64,000 nucleotides of DNA from Nitrospinaceae bacterium. Lineage in GTDB: Bacteria > UBA8248. Below are positions 17,702 to 26,258 of the stretch, one piece after another; the stretch's first letter is position 1, and each line of letters begins with the position of its first letter. The translations under genes and the position numbers were made by a program. Location: positions 1 to 64,000 of the forward strand of contig JABJAL010000064.1 in the NCBI GenBank assembly GCA_018669005.1, in the 5' to 3' direction. The notes beneath the pieces are model-generated. The model searched no databases, was not told where the DNA came from, and saw only the letters and a program-made list of their open reading frames with translations.

Positions 17702-18475
17702 TTACGCGTCCAGATTCAAAATCTTAAGAACATCCAGTAAATTTTTTATCTCATAATCAGGAGGCGCCGCCCCGTCCGGGGGAGGGCCGCCATTGGGATT
17801 TAGCCACGCCGAGGGCATCCCGACGCTCCGGGGGCCAAGCACATCGCACTCGAAATTATCCCCCACGAAAAGCACTTCGCCCGGCGCCACTCCGAGCACA
17901 TCTGCAACCTGGAGATAAAGCCGGCTCGCGGGCTTGCGATAGCCCACCTCGCCCGAGACGAGCGTGGCTTCCAGATAAGCATCTATCCCGGTGCGACCTA
18001 AAAGCCTATGCGCCGCCTCGGTGTTGTCGAAATTGCTTATCAACCCGACGCGAAGGCTGGCCTCTCGAATCTGCCCGAGCATGGCGAGCCGCGCCTCATC
18101 GAAATCGGTTGAACTGATCAACCGCTCCATATGGGTTTCCATCGCGACCACGGCGGCCGCCTCGCGCTGCTCGGAGGGCAGCGAGTCCAGCCGCTCGGTG
18201 AATTTCATGAACCGCGCCCGCGATGTCACCTCACGGTGATCAGGGTCGCGGTCGCGCTCGCCCCACACTTCTTTGGAGGTTTCGATCCAGTGGCGATGAA
18301 ATTCCTCGTACGAGGGGACGGGGTAGTCATTTTCCACCAGCGCCTCGTAGGCGTTGATCGAAGTGGTGCGCTCTGATTTCCCATTAATCTCAACCACGGG
18401 GATCAGCTCGGGGTTGAAATCCACCAGCGTGTCAAAAAGATCGAAAACCACCGCGCGAAAATTCGGCACAGACAC
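17702..18475 (-). CDS. HAD-superfamily hydrolase, subfamily IA
   Basis: A 257-residue haloacid dehalogenase-type phosphatase or dehalogenase. Motif I is VVFDLFDTLVD with Asp12 and the less usual LFD spacing (Asp15). Motif II is in GLISNFDN, motif III has the lysine of YRKPASRLY, and motif IV is FVGDNFECD. A helical cap domain lies between motifs I and II, as in haloacid dehalogenases and phosphoglycolate phosphatases. Substrate cannot be inferred. It is divergent from the haemolysin III-type gene. Confidence 0.88.
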   Translation of the reverse strand: MSVPNFRAVVFDLFDTLVDFNPELIPVVEINGKSERTTSINAYEALVENDYPVPSYEEFHRHWIETSKEVWGERDRDPDHREVTSRARFMKFTERLDSLPSEQREAAAVVAMETHMERLISSTDFDEARLAMLGQIREASLRVGLISNFDNTEAAHRLLGRTGIDAYLEATLVSGEVGYRKPASRLYLQVADVLGVAPGEVLFVGDNFECDVLGPRSVGMPSAWLNPNGGPPPDGAAPPDYEIKNLLDVLKILNLDA

Positions 18476-18728
18476 CCTCCCGGCAACAAAAAAAGCGCCC
18501 GCTATCCATCACAGGCCCATCTTTCATATCACAAGAAAAACGCGCTGGCTCCCCCTCTCGGGCTGCCTCACACAGGGGAGAAAAAAACGACACTAGAAAG
18601 TAGCGCGAGGAGAATACACGGCTGGGGAAATTTATTTCATACTCTTTAATCCTAGATGAATATGATCTAGAATAGCCGCCGCTGGCAACTGAAACGAGCC
18701 TCCCTGGCTCCACCAAAGGAAAACGCGC

Positions 18729-19385
18729 ATGCGCGAGAGCGCCATCAACTGGGACGAGCATGAGCCAACCACCCGCGAGGAGTTTGCCAACAGCGTAAGC
18801 CACGGCGCCGCGTTCATTGCCGCCCTGGCCGCCGGCCCGGTGCTCGTCTACTCGGCCATCGAGAGTGGCAACGAGACGCACACGCTCGGCGCGACAGTGT
18901 TCGCCACCGTGATGATTCTGCTCTACCTCGCCTCGACCCTCTCGCACGCCCTGCCCCGGCGCTGGGGAAAACGCCTCTTCGATAACCTCGACCACACGGC
19001 CATCTTTCTCATGATCGCAGGCTCCTACACCCCGTTCATGCTCGGCGCAATGCGCGGCGTCTGGGGGTGGACACTCCTCACCGCCGTCTGGGCCCTTGCC
19101 GCCGCTGGCATCACGCTGCTTTGGACAGGCCGCCTGCGCTCCATCATCTACAAGGTGTGCCTCTATCTCGCGATGGGCTGGCTCGCCGTCATCGCCATCA
19201 AGCCCATCTGGCAGAACTTTCCCCCCTGGGGGCTGTTCTGGATATTTGCAGGCGGCATCGCCTACACGGTGGGCGTCGGTTTTTTTGCCGCCAGACGGAT
19301 TCCCTACAACCACCTCATCTGGCACCTGCTCGTCATCGCAGGCACCACCTGCCACTACATCGCCATCATGTGGTACGCCGCTTGA
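18729..19385 (+). CDS. Haemolysin III family (PAQR-like) integral membrane protein
   Basis: A 218-residue protein with seven predicted membrane segments, belonging to the YqfA/HlyIII branch of the progestin and adipoQ receptor superfamily. Family-conserved residues that bind zinc in homologues are visible: STLSHALP near 75, NLDHTAIFLMIAGSYTPF near 100, and the last helices with HLIWHLL and CHYIAI. The bacterial role is uncertain and haemolysis is not implied. A 326-residue open frame on the opposite strand is a shadow. A terminator follows at 19452-19480. Confidence 0.92.
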   Translation: MRESAINWDEHEPTTREEFANSVSHGAAFIAALAAGPVLVYSAIESGNETHTLGATVFATVMILLYLASTLSHALPRRWGKRLFDNLDHTAIFLMIAGSYTPFMLGAMRGVWGWTLLTAVWALAAAGITLLWTGRLRSIIYKVCLYLAMGWLAVIAIKPIWQNFPPWGLFWIFAGGIAYTVGVGFFAARRIPYNHLIWHLLVIAGTTCHYIAIMWYAA

Positions 19386-19451
19386 GCCCGAGACGGCGAT
19401 AGCGGCAGACAACGCCAGCCGCCAGCAGCAACAACTACAGGCCGCTCAAAA

Positions 19452-19480
19452 AAAAAGGCACCCCCGAAGGGGCGCCCTTT
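19452..19480. terminator. Bidirectional intrinsic terminator
   Basis: A GC-rich hairpin around CCCC-CGAA-GGGG, with flanking GGC/GCC pairs and A- and T-rich flanks, lies between the plus-strand HlyIII-type gene and the convergent flavin reductase gene. Confidence 0.7.
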
Positions 19481-19521
19481 AATACCTTCTGAATAATACC
19501 TTTTTGAAAATTAACTTCGCC

Positions 19522-20025
19522 CTACTCGTACGTCCCGTCCATGTCCATCTTCCGGTAGGCGCCCGCATAGAAAAGAAGCGGCGCGCGAAGCGCCTCGCTC
19601 GATATGATGCGCGTGACGCGCCCCACGACAATAACGTGGTCCCCGCCCGAAAGCTCCTCGTGGGTTTCACACTCTAAGGTAGCCAGCGCCCCCGAAATAA
19701 TCGGCGCCCCGTTCTCCCCCGCCTCATTTGCGATGTCGGCAAACTGATCCTCGGCGTCGCGGCCTTTTCCGGCGAACCAGTCCGAGGTTGATTTTTGGTC
19801 CTCGGCTAAAAAGTTGATGGCGAATTTTTTTGCGCCCTGGATGATGCCCAGAAAACTCGCCTTGTTATCGACACACACCAGCGCCATCGGCGGGTCGAGC
19901 GAGAGCGATGAAAACGCGTTTGCCGTCATCCCCCGCCGCGCCCCGGCGTTATCGGCAGTAACAACCGTCACCCCGGTGGCAAACTTGCCCATCGTGTTGC
20001 GGAGCTCCTTTGGATCAATGCTCAT
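19522..20025 (-). CDS. Flavin reductase family protein (FMN-binding split barrel)
   Basis: A 167-residue member of the family that includes the small reductase components of two-component flavin monooxygenases. The N-terminal KFATGVTVVTAD and the central SLDPPMALVCVDN match the flavin-binding segments, and the GGDHVIVVGRV motif near the C-terminus is typical. It ends a minus-strand run of cyclase-family and SDR genes, 173 nt downstream of the cyclase gene. No monooxygenase partner lies in the window, so its electron acceptor is unknown. Confidence 0.9.
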   Translation of the reverse strand: MSIDPKELRNTMGKFATGVTVVTADNAGARRGMTANAFSSLSLDPPMALVCVDNKASFLGIIQGAKKFAINFLAEDQKSTSDWFAGKGRDAEDQFADIANEAGENGAPIISGALATLECETHEELSGGDHVIVVGRVTRIISSEALRAPLLFYAGAYRKMDMDGTYE

Positions 20026-20198
20026 CGAATCTTCCTCAATGTGAAGGATGGGAAAGCCCCGGGCGGGAGGTCCCCCGATGGGAACCTACCCCCGGCGTGG
20101 TTCTCTTCCCTAGAAAAATCTTGAAAAAATTCCGCCTTATGCCGCCCGGAGGCGCGGTGCACAAAAAACCAACGCCCGCCCAGAGGGCACTGTGTGTC

Positions 20199-20924
20199 CT
20201 ATGCGTTCAGAACAGCCACCACGCGGCAGGGCGAGCCCGAGCCGCCACGAATCAGGAGCGGCATGCCGATGTAGAGAAACTCCTTGCCCACCACCTCTTC
20301 AATGTTCCTTAGATTCTCGGTGTTCGTGCGGCCAAGCTCGCGGCAAACAAGGTGGCACGGATACTCGGGGCTGTTGGCCTCATCCATGCTCGGCGCATCG
20401 GTGGCAACGTTCATCGCCCCGCACTCGCCGTAGACATACTCGGCCGCCTCGCGCGTCCATCCCGCGTAGTGGCTCGTGTAGGTTTTCTTGGGGAAATGCC
20501 GCTTGTAGTGCCCGTAGGTGTAGCAGAGCGTATCGCCCGGCTTAATTTCCATCTTGTAGTGGTCGAGGCGACGCTTCACGTCATCTGCGGTGATAAGGGC
20601 GTTATCCTCAACATTCTCAAAATCAATTGCGAGGCCGCGCGAGTAGAAAAACTCCATGCCCATCTGATCGATGTTCATCGCGTCGGGCGCGGGGTCGAGA
20701 TGGCTGATCGAGTCCACGTGGGTTGGCCCGTGCTCGCACACCTGCAAAATACCGCAGTAGTAGCTCATCTCGCTCTTAAAGCGCCCGCCCGCCGCGCTCT
20801 CCTCGTGGGTCATGTTCGTCCAGCGCCAGGTGTCGGGGTGGCCGACAAAAACGGGCTGGCCCTGATAAATCTCCTGGGTGAGGTCCACAACCTCGTGGTT
20901 CTTATAGTTCGTCATCTGCGCCAT
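20199..20924 (-). CDS. Cyclase family protein (kynurenine formamidase-like hydrolase)
   Basis: A 241-residue metal-dependent hydrolase of the cyclase/KynB superfamily. The metal-binding signature is HGPTHVDSISH with His65, His69, Asp71 and His75. The start at 20924 (MAQMTNYK) has a good purine-rich site (GAGAGGA) 7 nt upstream; an upstream ATG at 20960 does not. It sits 49 nt downstream of two tandem SDR genes and upstream of a flavin reductase, a setting seen in aromatic or cyclic-compound catabolism. The exact substrate is unknown. Confidence 0.88.
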   Translation of the reverse strand: MAQMTNYKNHEVVDLTQEIYQGQPVFVGHPDTWRWTNMTHEESAAGGRFKSEMSYYCGILQVCEHGPTHVDSISHLDPAPDAMNIDQMGMEFFYSRGLAIDFENVEDNALITADDVKRRLDHYKMEIKPGDTLCYTYGHYKRHFPKKTYTSHYAGWTREAAEYVYGECGAMNVATDAPSMDEANSPEYPCHLVCRELGRTNTENLRNIEEVVGKEFLYIGMPLLIRGGSGSPCRVVAVLNA

Positions 20925-20973
20925 ATTCGTTTCCTCTCTTAAAAAATTTACGCCACACAATAACGGGGGATAC

Positions 20974-21711
20974 TCAATCCATGAACATCCCGCCGTTTAC
21001 ATTCAACACTGCGCCATTAATGTACGACGCTCTATCGCTCGCCAAAAAACAAATCGCCTTGGCCACATCCGCAGGCGTTCCAAATCTATCCAATGGAATC
21101 TGTGCGCGCCAGCTTTCGCCCCGCTCGGCCATCATGCTGGCAATCATGCGGCCCTCAATTATGCCCGGCGCCACCGAGTTCACCCGAACCCGTGGCGCAA
21201 GCTCCATCGCCAGTGCCCGGCTGAAACCTACAAGGCCCGCCTTGCTCGCGCAATAATGGGCGTGAAGGGGGCTCCCTCTTTTCGCGGCCACCGAGGCCAG
21301 ATTCACAATCACGCTGCCGGGCTCTTGTGCCATCATCAACGCGCCCGCCACCTTCGAGGCCGCGAAAACGCCCGTAAGGTTCACGTCCATCGTCTCGCGC
21401 CACTCATCCATGCTCATGTCGAGCACCTTACTGTGCCGGTAAATCCCCGCCCCGTTCACCAGAACATCAATGCGATCAAACTCGGCAAAAACCGCGCTAA
21501 ATACAGCCTCGACATCCGCCAAATCCGTCACATCAACCCGCCGGTAGCTAGCGCCTTTAATCTCGCTCGCCGCGCGGGATAGCCCCACCTCATCGGTGTC
21601 GAGCAAAACGACCCACGCGCCCTCCTCGGCAAAGCGCGCCGCCGCCGCCCGGCCAATGTCTCCTGCCCCGCCGGTGATAAGGACCACTTTTTCACTAAAT
21701 TCCAGTGCCAT
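20974..21711 (-). CDS. Short-chain dehydrogenase/reductase, copy 1
   Basis: Classical SDR of 245 residues with NAD(P)-binding TGGAGDIG (13-20), NNAG-equivalent VNGAGIY (86-91), catalytic Asn111, Ser140, Tyr153 and Lys157 (YCASK), and the usual PG motif after the sixth strand. It is 18 nt downstream of a clear paralogue of identical length. The acidic residue at the end of the second strand (LLDTDE) favours NAD. FabG-like activity is possible, but the neighbourhood (cyclase, flavin reductase) suggests a catabolic dehydrogenase. Confidence 0.92.
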   Translation of the reverse strand: MALEFSEKVVLITGGAGDIGRAAAARFAEEGAWVVLLDTDEVGLSRAASEIKGASYRRVDVTDLADVEAVFSAVFAEFDRIDVLVNGAGIYRHSKVLDMSMDEWRETMDVNLTGVFAASKVAGALMMAQEPGSVIVNLASVAAKRGSPLHAHYCASKAGLVGFSRALAMELAPRVRVNSVAPGIIEGRMIASMMAERGESWRAQIPLDRFGTPADVAKAICFLASDRASYINGAVLNVNGGMFMD

Positions 21712-21729
21712 TTACACCCCGCCGCCAGC

Positions 21730-22467
21730 TCAATCCATCCACATCCCGCCGTTTACATTCAAAACGGCCCCGTTGATGTAGGAGGCCCTATCGCTCGCCA
21801 GAAAAAAAATTGCCTCGGCCACTTCTGTGGGTAATCCGAATCGGCCAAGGGGAACCTGGCCCATCCAGCTTACCCGCCGCTCACCTGGCATATCGGCGCT
21901 CATACGCGATTCGATAACGCCCGGCGCCACCGCGTTCACGCGCACCCTTGGCGCAAGCTCCATCGCCAGCGCCCGCCCGAAACCGACAATCCCCGCCTTT
22001 GAGGCGCAGTAATGAGAATGTTGCGGGTTGCCCCTCTTTGCGGCGGTGGAGGCCATGTTCACGATAACGCCGCCGGTTTCTTCCCTGATCATCAGCGCGC
22101 CTGCTGATTTAGAGGCCGCAAAAACGCCCGTTAAATTCACGTCCAGCGTCTCGTGCCACTCTTTTGCACTCATTTCCAGCACCCCAGCGTGCCGGTAAAT
22201 CCCCGCACAATTCACCAGAACATCGATGCCATCATATTCGGCAAAAACCGCGCTAAAAACGGCCTCGACGTTTTCCAAATCCGTCACATCAATCCGCTTA
22301 GCGCTGGCGCCTTTAATCTCGCCCGCCACCCGCTCCAGCCCCACCTCATCAGAGTCGAGCAAAACGACCCGCGCGCCCTCCTCAATAAACCGCGCCGCCG
22401 CCACCCGGCCAATGTCGCCAGCCCCCCCGGTGATAACGACCACTTTCCCGCTAAATTCCTGCGCCAT
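21730..22467 (-). CDS. Short-chain dehydrogenase/reductase, copy 2
   Basis: Tandem paralogue of the preceding SDR with the same length (245 residues) and the same motif positions: TGGAGDIG (13-20), Ser140, Tyr153, Lys157. The two proteins share long stretches (for example ASDRASYINGAVLNVNGG) and differ mainly in the central helices, in keeping with duplication followed by specialisation. It is the first gene of the run. A promoter-like TTGACA-18-TACCAT lies at 22521-22550. Confidence 0.92.
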   Translation of the reverse strand: MAQEFSGKVVVITGGAGDIGRVAAARFIEEGARVVLLDSDEVGLERVAGEIKGASAKRIDVTDLENVEAVFSAVFAEYDGIDVLVNCAGIYRHAGVLEMSAKEWHETLDVNLTGVFAASKSAGALMIREETGGVIVNMASTAAKRGNPQHSHYCASKAGIVGFGRALAMELAPRVRVNAVAPGVIESRMSADMPGERRVSWMGQVPLGRFGLPTEVAEAIFFLASDRASYINGAVLNVNGGMWMD

Positions 22468-22520
22468 TTACACACCGCACCCGGTCGAGGATGAGAGAAA
22501 AGAAGGTTTTCAGATGCCGC

Positions 22521-22550
22521 ATGGTAGATTTGGGTGCCAAGGGTTGTCAA
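22521..22550 (-). promoter_or_regulatory. Promoter upstream of the SDR-cyclase-flavin reductase run
   Basis: Minus-strand TTGACA (22545-22550), an 18-bp spacer and TACCAT (22521-22526), about 55 nt before the SDR start codon. The -35 element belongs to a 13-bp sequence that recurs at 24318-24330 upstream of the pentapeptide-repeat gene. Confidence 0.5.
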
Positions 22551-22726
22551 CGAATGGGGGGCCGCCTCAAAAGGGTCAATTTCGAAAGCTGGCCGGGCTG
22601 AGAACAGGCAGCTCACCTCTTGCAATCAGGAAACGTGCCGAACGGTTAAAACTGTTTGCTGTTTTTGGTGTATTTGAAGGTTTGTTGTAAGCTTAGACAA
22701 ACCTAGCCGGGCAAGGAGATGTGATC

Positions 22727-23278
22727 GTGCAGGATGCAGGAAACATCAATTTTACTGAGGCAACAAGAAAATCAAAGCGGTTTTTATTGTCGGTCTCCGT
22801 CGTCGGGATTTTATTGACCACCAAGGGTGTGAATGTAAAATTGGTGAAGATATTCGATGGCATTGAAATCACCGCCTCCCCAAAAACGATATTCATTCTG
22901 CTGGCAATCGCCATCCTGTACCAAGCGACATCTTACTTTTGGATTTTAATCGACGAGATAAAAATCAAAGAAATGGAATGGGAGTCACTTCGACTAAAAA
23001 TAGCGAGTGACTTTCCGGATGCAAATGTCAAAGCTATCACGGAGAAAATAACCTCCCCCCCCAGACCGTCAGAATTAACAAATGAAAAAGAAGAAAGACA
23101 TAGGTGGTCAGAAGCCGCGATAAGCGCTCTTCAGATTATCAACTCAGCAAACATTAACCGGTCTGTGAGAATCAGGTTGTGGTTTTTGGATGTAATCGTT
23201 CCAGCACTTTTCGCGCTTCTCGCTTTTGTTTTTCTTGTCCAATCTACTCTAGCCCTCCCCCCGACTCCTGCACCTTAA
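22727..23278 (+). CDS. Uncharacterised membrane protein
   Basis: I do not recognise this 183-residue protein. The GTG start at 22727 is preferred to the GTG at 22721 because AAGGAG lies 8 nt before it. Three hydrophobic segments are visible: a short one near 20-38, a stronger one near 57-78 (AIAILYQATSYFWILI) and one near the C-terminus (VIVPALFALLAFVFLV). A charged cytoplasmic-looking domain rich in Lys and Glu lies between the second and third. The gene is less GC-rich than its neighbours and converges on the pentapeptide-repeat gene with a 51-nt gap. Confidence 0.7.
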   Translation: MQDAGNINFTEATRKSKRFLLSVSVVGILLTTKGVNVKLVKIFDGIEITASPKTIFILLAIAILYQATSYFWILIDEIKIKEMEWESLRLKIASDFPDANVKAITEKITSPPRPSELTNEKEERHRWSEAAISALQIINSANINRSVRIRLWFLDVIVPALFALLAFVFLVQSTLALPPTPAP

Positions 23279-23329
23279 ACTCTAGCTTTTCAATCGACTC
23301 AATGCCCCGCCTCGCCGGACCTCAATCCA

Positions 23330-24241
23330 TCAAAACTTCAAATAATCGGGCAGCTTCGTATCTTCATCGGTGATCGCCGAATCGATTTGCTCTCTGGTTA
23401 GATTGTCCGCCTCGCTGAGATCCGCCTCGGTAAAATCCGCCTTGATCAGCCTAGCCTTGAAGAGGTTTGCCTCTCTGAGGTTGGACCCGATAAGTTTCGC
23501 CTCACTGAGGGCCGCAAGACTTAAGTCAGCCTCGCCAAGATTCGCCTTACTGAAATTTGCTCTAAACAAACCTGCCACCCTGAAGTTCGCGCCGCTGAAG
23601 TTCGCTTTCTCTAATTCAGCCTTGGAGAGAACTGTTCCATGTATATCGAGGCGGGGCGTATTTTCGTCTTCATGGGCAAGCTCCCGCCTCCCGATGACGG
23701 TCAGCGCGGCCTGAATGTCAATGGGCAAATTTGGAACTTCTAGATCAGGAAGGCTCTCCGTCATCTCATCCCACTTCGCACTCTCCCGGACAAAGGCAGT
23801 AAGGACTTCCATTATCGTCCAGTGATCTTTTTGGGAGTCCCGAGCGATGCGCTCAAGGGCGTAGATGCCCCCGAGGCGAATCTGAACCTTATCGTCTCCC
23901 AACTGCTCGACCGCCCGTGTGAACCGCTCGGTGATCTGGCCCTCCTGCATGACGCGGACGTTTTCCTCGGCGGCTTTCACCCGCCGCCAACCCAGAAACA
24001 CAAGCACGAGAGCCACGAGGCCACCGAAGATTTGCGCGAGGGTCTTTCGGGCTTCGTTTTCGGCATTGAAAGAAAGTTTGAGCGTTTCGGTTGTAACGCT
24101 GGCAGTTTGAAGTTGCGGAATGAAGTACAACAGCCAACCGACTATGGCCACCACTACGACAGCGATGATGAGAAAAAAAGCGAGGCCGTTGTTCTCGTCA
24201 TTCTTCAAGTTACTCAAATAGTCTTTCAGCCGGGAGTCCAT
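23330..24241 (-). CDS. Membrane-anchored pentapeptide-repeat protein
   Basis: A 303-residue protein with two N-terminal membrane segments (about 21-40 and 68-86). A helical region containing LGGIYALERIARDS, often found next to such repeats, follows; then a C-terminal run of A(N/D)LXX pentapeptides (about 200-285, for example ANFSKANLGEADLS) that should fold as a right-handed quadrilateral beta-helix. It ends with EDTKLPDYLKF. Biological role is unknown; family members range from gyrase inhibitors to scaffold proteins. A repeat containing TTGACA lies 77 nt upstream. Confidence 0.88.
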   Translation of the reverse strand: MDSRLKDYLSNLKNDENNGLAFFLIIAVVVVAIVGWLLYFIPQLQTASVTTETLKLSFNAENEARKTLAQIFGGLVALVLVFLGWRRVKAAEENVRVMQEGQITERFTRAVEQLGDDKVQIRLGGIYALERIARDSQKDHWTIMEVLTAFVRESAKWDEMTESLPDLEVPNLPIDIQAALTVIGRRELAHEDENTPRLDIHGTVLSKAELEKANFSGANFRVAGLFRANFSKANLGEADLSLAALSEAKLIGSNLREANLFKARLIKADFTEADLSEADNLTREQIDSAITDEDTKLPDYLKF

Positions 24242-24392
24242 CGCGCCGCCTCAATATAAAAATGGAATTTCACCAATCTACGGGATTAATTCCCGCGATT
24301 CAACGGCGGGTCGCGCTAAGGGTTGTCAACAAACAGGGGTATGGCGGGAAACAACATTTTCATTGAATCTATAGCGAAAAACTCGGCCCGGC

Positions 24393-25004
24393 CTACCTTT
24401 TCCGGACAATGACGATACGCCGGTTGTCGGCGTCATTATGGAAAACGACATTCTTGGCGCGCCACTCGCCCATGCGTTTCAGCGCGTAGGCATAGACCGT
24501 CCCGCTGCCCCGGGGGCCGCTCACCGTAAACGAGATGTTGGCCTCCCCGCTCGGGCCGCTGGTCTTGGTGTTGCCCGAGACAAACCAGCCTGTCTCGACC
24601 GGCGAGCCGAGAATCTCGCTGGCCGCGGGGTGTGATGTCACTTTACGCAAGGCAAGCTGGTAGGCGCCCGATTGTTTCATCATGTACATCACGCCCGAGA
24701 AAATGCCGCCAAAGAGCAACAAAAACGCCAAAATGGCGACGCCGCCCCACACACCCCATTTGCGCTGGGTGCGCTTGAACGCCTCGACGCTATCCCAATG
24801 GTTGTTGCGCCAGGCCCACTCGTTTCCCTTCGCGCCCAGCACAAAGGGCATCGCCATATTCACGAAGGGAACAAACATGAGAAGCGCGATATAGGTTTTG
24901 TTCCCGATGCCCCATATCCAGTTGAGCAAAAACGCGCCCCAGTTCCAGCCCCTGATCTCCTCGGGGACCGCCGTCCCCTTGCCCTGTCCTGACGTATTGG
25001 TCAT
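24393..25004 (-). CDS. Coa1-domain membrane protein
   Basis: A 203-residue protein with two hydrophobic regions (about 28-57 and 92-110). The C-terminal domain (about 113-190), AYQLALRKVTSHPAASEILG onward, resembles the cytochrome oxidase complex assembly protein 1 (Coa1) family. The N-terminal part, rich in Trp (GWNWGAFLLNWIWGIGN), resembles small bacterial membrane domains that sense or regulate. No cytochrome oxidase genes are nearby, so an assembly role is not supported by context. It is divergent from the secreted-protein gene. Confidence 0.7.
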   Translation of the reverse strand: MTNTSGQGKGTAVPEEIRGWNWGAFLLNWIWGIGNKTYIALLMFVPFVNMAMPFVLGAKGNEWAWRNNHWDSVEAFKRTQRKWGVWGGVAILAFLLLFGGIFSGVMYMMKQSGAYQLALRKVTSHPAASEILGSPVETGWFVSGNTKTSGPSGEANISFTVSGPRGSGTVYAYALKRMGEWRAKNVVFHNDADNRRIVIVRKR

Positions 25005-25402
25005 GAAGCCTCCCGCCTTAGCCCATGTTTCCCTTTTAATTTTTTACACGGAGACATTTTAGCCGAAAATGGCATCTCCAAAATAAGAATTTTTCACCCG
25101 GCGCCCGATTCAAATCAGCCCCGCCTCGTTGAAATTCCACAGCCGCAGCCCGATTCTCGCTTCCACAAATAAGACACATATGTCCTATTTTATTTTCTTT
25201 ACATCCCCGGAAATGTTCAATATAGTCAACCTATTCAAAAGGTTGATTCGAAATTTCGCCCAGAGATTTTGCCTTTAAAGTACCTCATTGGTGTGTTGCC
25301 GGTGGGGGCCTTTGTATCAAAACATGCAGGATGTGTTGATGTTTAAAGGGTTTTAGTTTTTTTTATTTCTACTAACGTTCTAAAGGTATGAGGGGACAAC
25401 AA
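25005..25402. other. Divergent intergenic region with an inverted repeat
   Basis: This AT-rich 398-base gap separates the minus-strand Coa1-domain gene from the plus-strand secreted-protein gene. A perfect inverted repeat, TCAACCT-N7-AGGTTGA, lies at 25226-25246 and could be an operator or an RNA hairpin. No consensus promoter pair is obvious. No coding region with a supported start is seen. Confidence 0.5.
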
Positions 25403-26008
25403 ATGAAAAAAGTATTGGGATTCGCGTTTATGGCTGTTTTCACGATGCTGTTTACGGTTGGGTTGGATACTGCCGAGGCCAAGGGCAAAAAGAGCCCCGA
25501 GTCGAAGCTAAAGGGCACCTACGCCAGGACCCGCACCCGCACGTGTATCCGCACGAACGGCGTTTTTGATTCCAACAGGAGAATCGCCCCTGCGTATCCG
25601 GGCCAGAACCCTTACGGCCATACGAGAACGAATGTTATCTCGGGCAACGCGACGTTCAACGGCGACGGCACCGGCACGCTCGAATCTGATGGCTTGTCGA
25701 TCCGTAACATAACGAGCCCCAGCCAGGGCGGCACTGGCCCGCATTTCAACTTCACGGGCCCGGGAACGTGTGATTTCAACTACACGGTGAATTCAGACAA
25801 TAGCTTTGAGGTCGTAATCTCTAGCTGCTCATCATCCAACGGCAGCTCCTCGAGTGGCACTGTGGTCCAGGGACAGATTGGCAGAGGCGGTCAAACGCTC
25901 ATCATCTCTGACACCGACTCCAACGTCGAGACAATTACGACGGGCAGCGGCAGCACCGTCAGGCGCATCTGCAACCGCAGCGGCGTGGCTGTGAAGGTGA
26001 AGAAGTAA
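25403..26008 (+). CDS. Secreted protein of unknown function, Ser/Thr/Gly-rich
   Basis: A 201-residue protein with a signal peptide: MKKVLGFAFMAVFTMLF, then a cleavage-like AEA-K near residue 27. The start at 25403 has AGGGGA 6 nt upstream; an ATG at 25388 has no such site. The mature chain is basic at both ends and rich in Ser, Thr, Gly and Asn in the middle. It holds several cysteines (TRTCIRTNG, GTCDFNY, SSCSSS, RRICNRSG) that could form disulfides in the periplasm or outside. The pattern suggests a compact beta-rich fold. I do not recognise the family. A strong terminator follows. Confidence 0.75.
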   Translation: MKKVLGFAFMAVFTMLFTVGLDTAEAKGKKSPESKLKGTYARTRTRTCIRTNGVFDSNRRIAPAYPGQNPYGHTRTNVISGNATFNGDGTGTLESDGLSIRNITSPSQGGTGPHFNFTGPGTCDFNYTVNSDNSFEVVISSCSSSNGSSSSGTVVQGQIGRGGQTLIISDTDSNVETITTGSGSTVRRICNRSGVAVKVKK

Positions 26009-26032
26009 GCGTAAAATATTCAGGTTAACCAG

Positions 26033-26069
26033 CCGCCTCCCGGCTCAAACCGGGGGGCGGTTTTTTTTT
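26033..26069 (+). terminator. Intrinsic terminator after the secreted-protein gene
   Basis: An 11-bp stem with one wobble (CCGCCTCCCGG at 26033-26043 with 26050-26060), a 6-nt loop and a T9 tract (26061-26069), 25 nt after the stop codon. Confidence 0.93.
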
Positions 26070-26147
26070 GCGGGACTATCTCGAAAATTTGATCGCCCCT
26101 TTGCTGATGTTCACCAGATATCTCGCCTCGCACATATTTTCGCCAAA

Positions 26148-26177
26148 TTGACAGGCTCGGGGCCCACTGCCTACGAT
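26148..26177 (+). promoter_or_regulatory. Putative sigma-70 promoter before the MobA-like gene
   Basis: TTGACA (26148-26153), an 18-bp GC-rich spacer and TACGAT (26172-26177), which would start a transcript about 75 nt ahead of the nucleotidyltransferase gene. It follows the terminator at 26033-26069 and may serve the run of plus-strand genes to 31710. Confidence 0.5.
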
Positions 26178-26258
26178 GAGGGCGCAGCTTTTATTAGGCA
26201 GTGCCGGTGGATGTGAAAATGAAGCTCTTTAGCGCCCTCCCGGAGCCTGGATATCGCC

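Larger units (their letters stand above)
22539..24330. repeat. Pair of 13-bp direct repeats (22539-22551 and 24318-24330)
   Basis: Both copies read AAGGGTTGTCAAC. They lie 72 and 77 nt upstream of the start codons of minus-strand genes (22467 and 24241) and flank a 1.8 kb segment with two poorly characterised membrane proteins. The complementary strand contains TTGACA, so a shared promoter or operator element is as likely as a mobile-segment boundary. Confidence 0.6.

Noticed and set aside
18432-19412. Minus-strand open frame of 326 codons over the haemolysin III-type gene
   Set aside because: It is antisense to a clear seven-helix membrane protein, overlaps the HAD gene start, lacks motifs and has the composition of a shadow in GC-rich DNA.
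20026-20198. Terminator between the cyclase-family and flavin reductase genes
   Set aside because: A GCCC-TCT-GGGC hairpin is present on the minus strand, but the T6 run is too far from the stem to make a convincing terminator.
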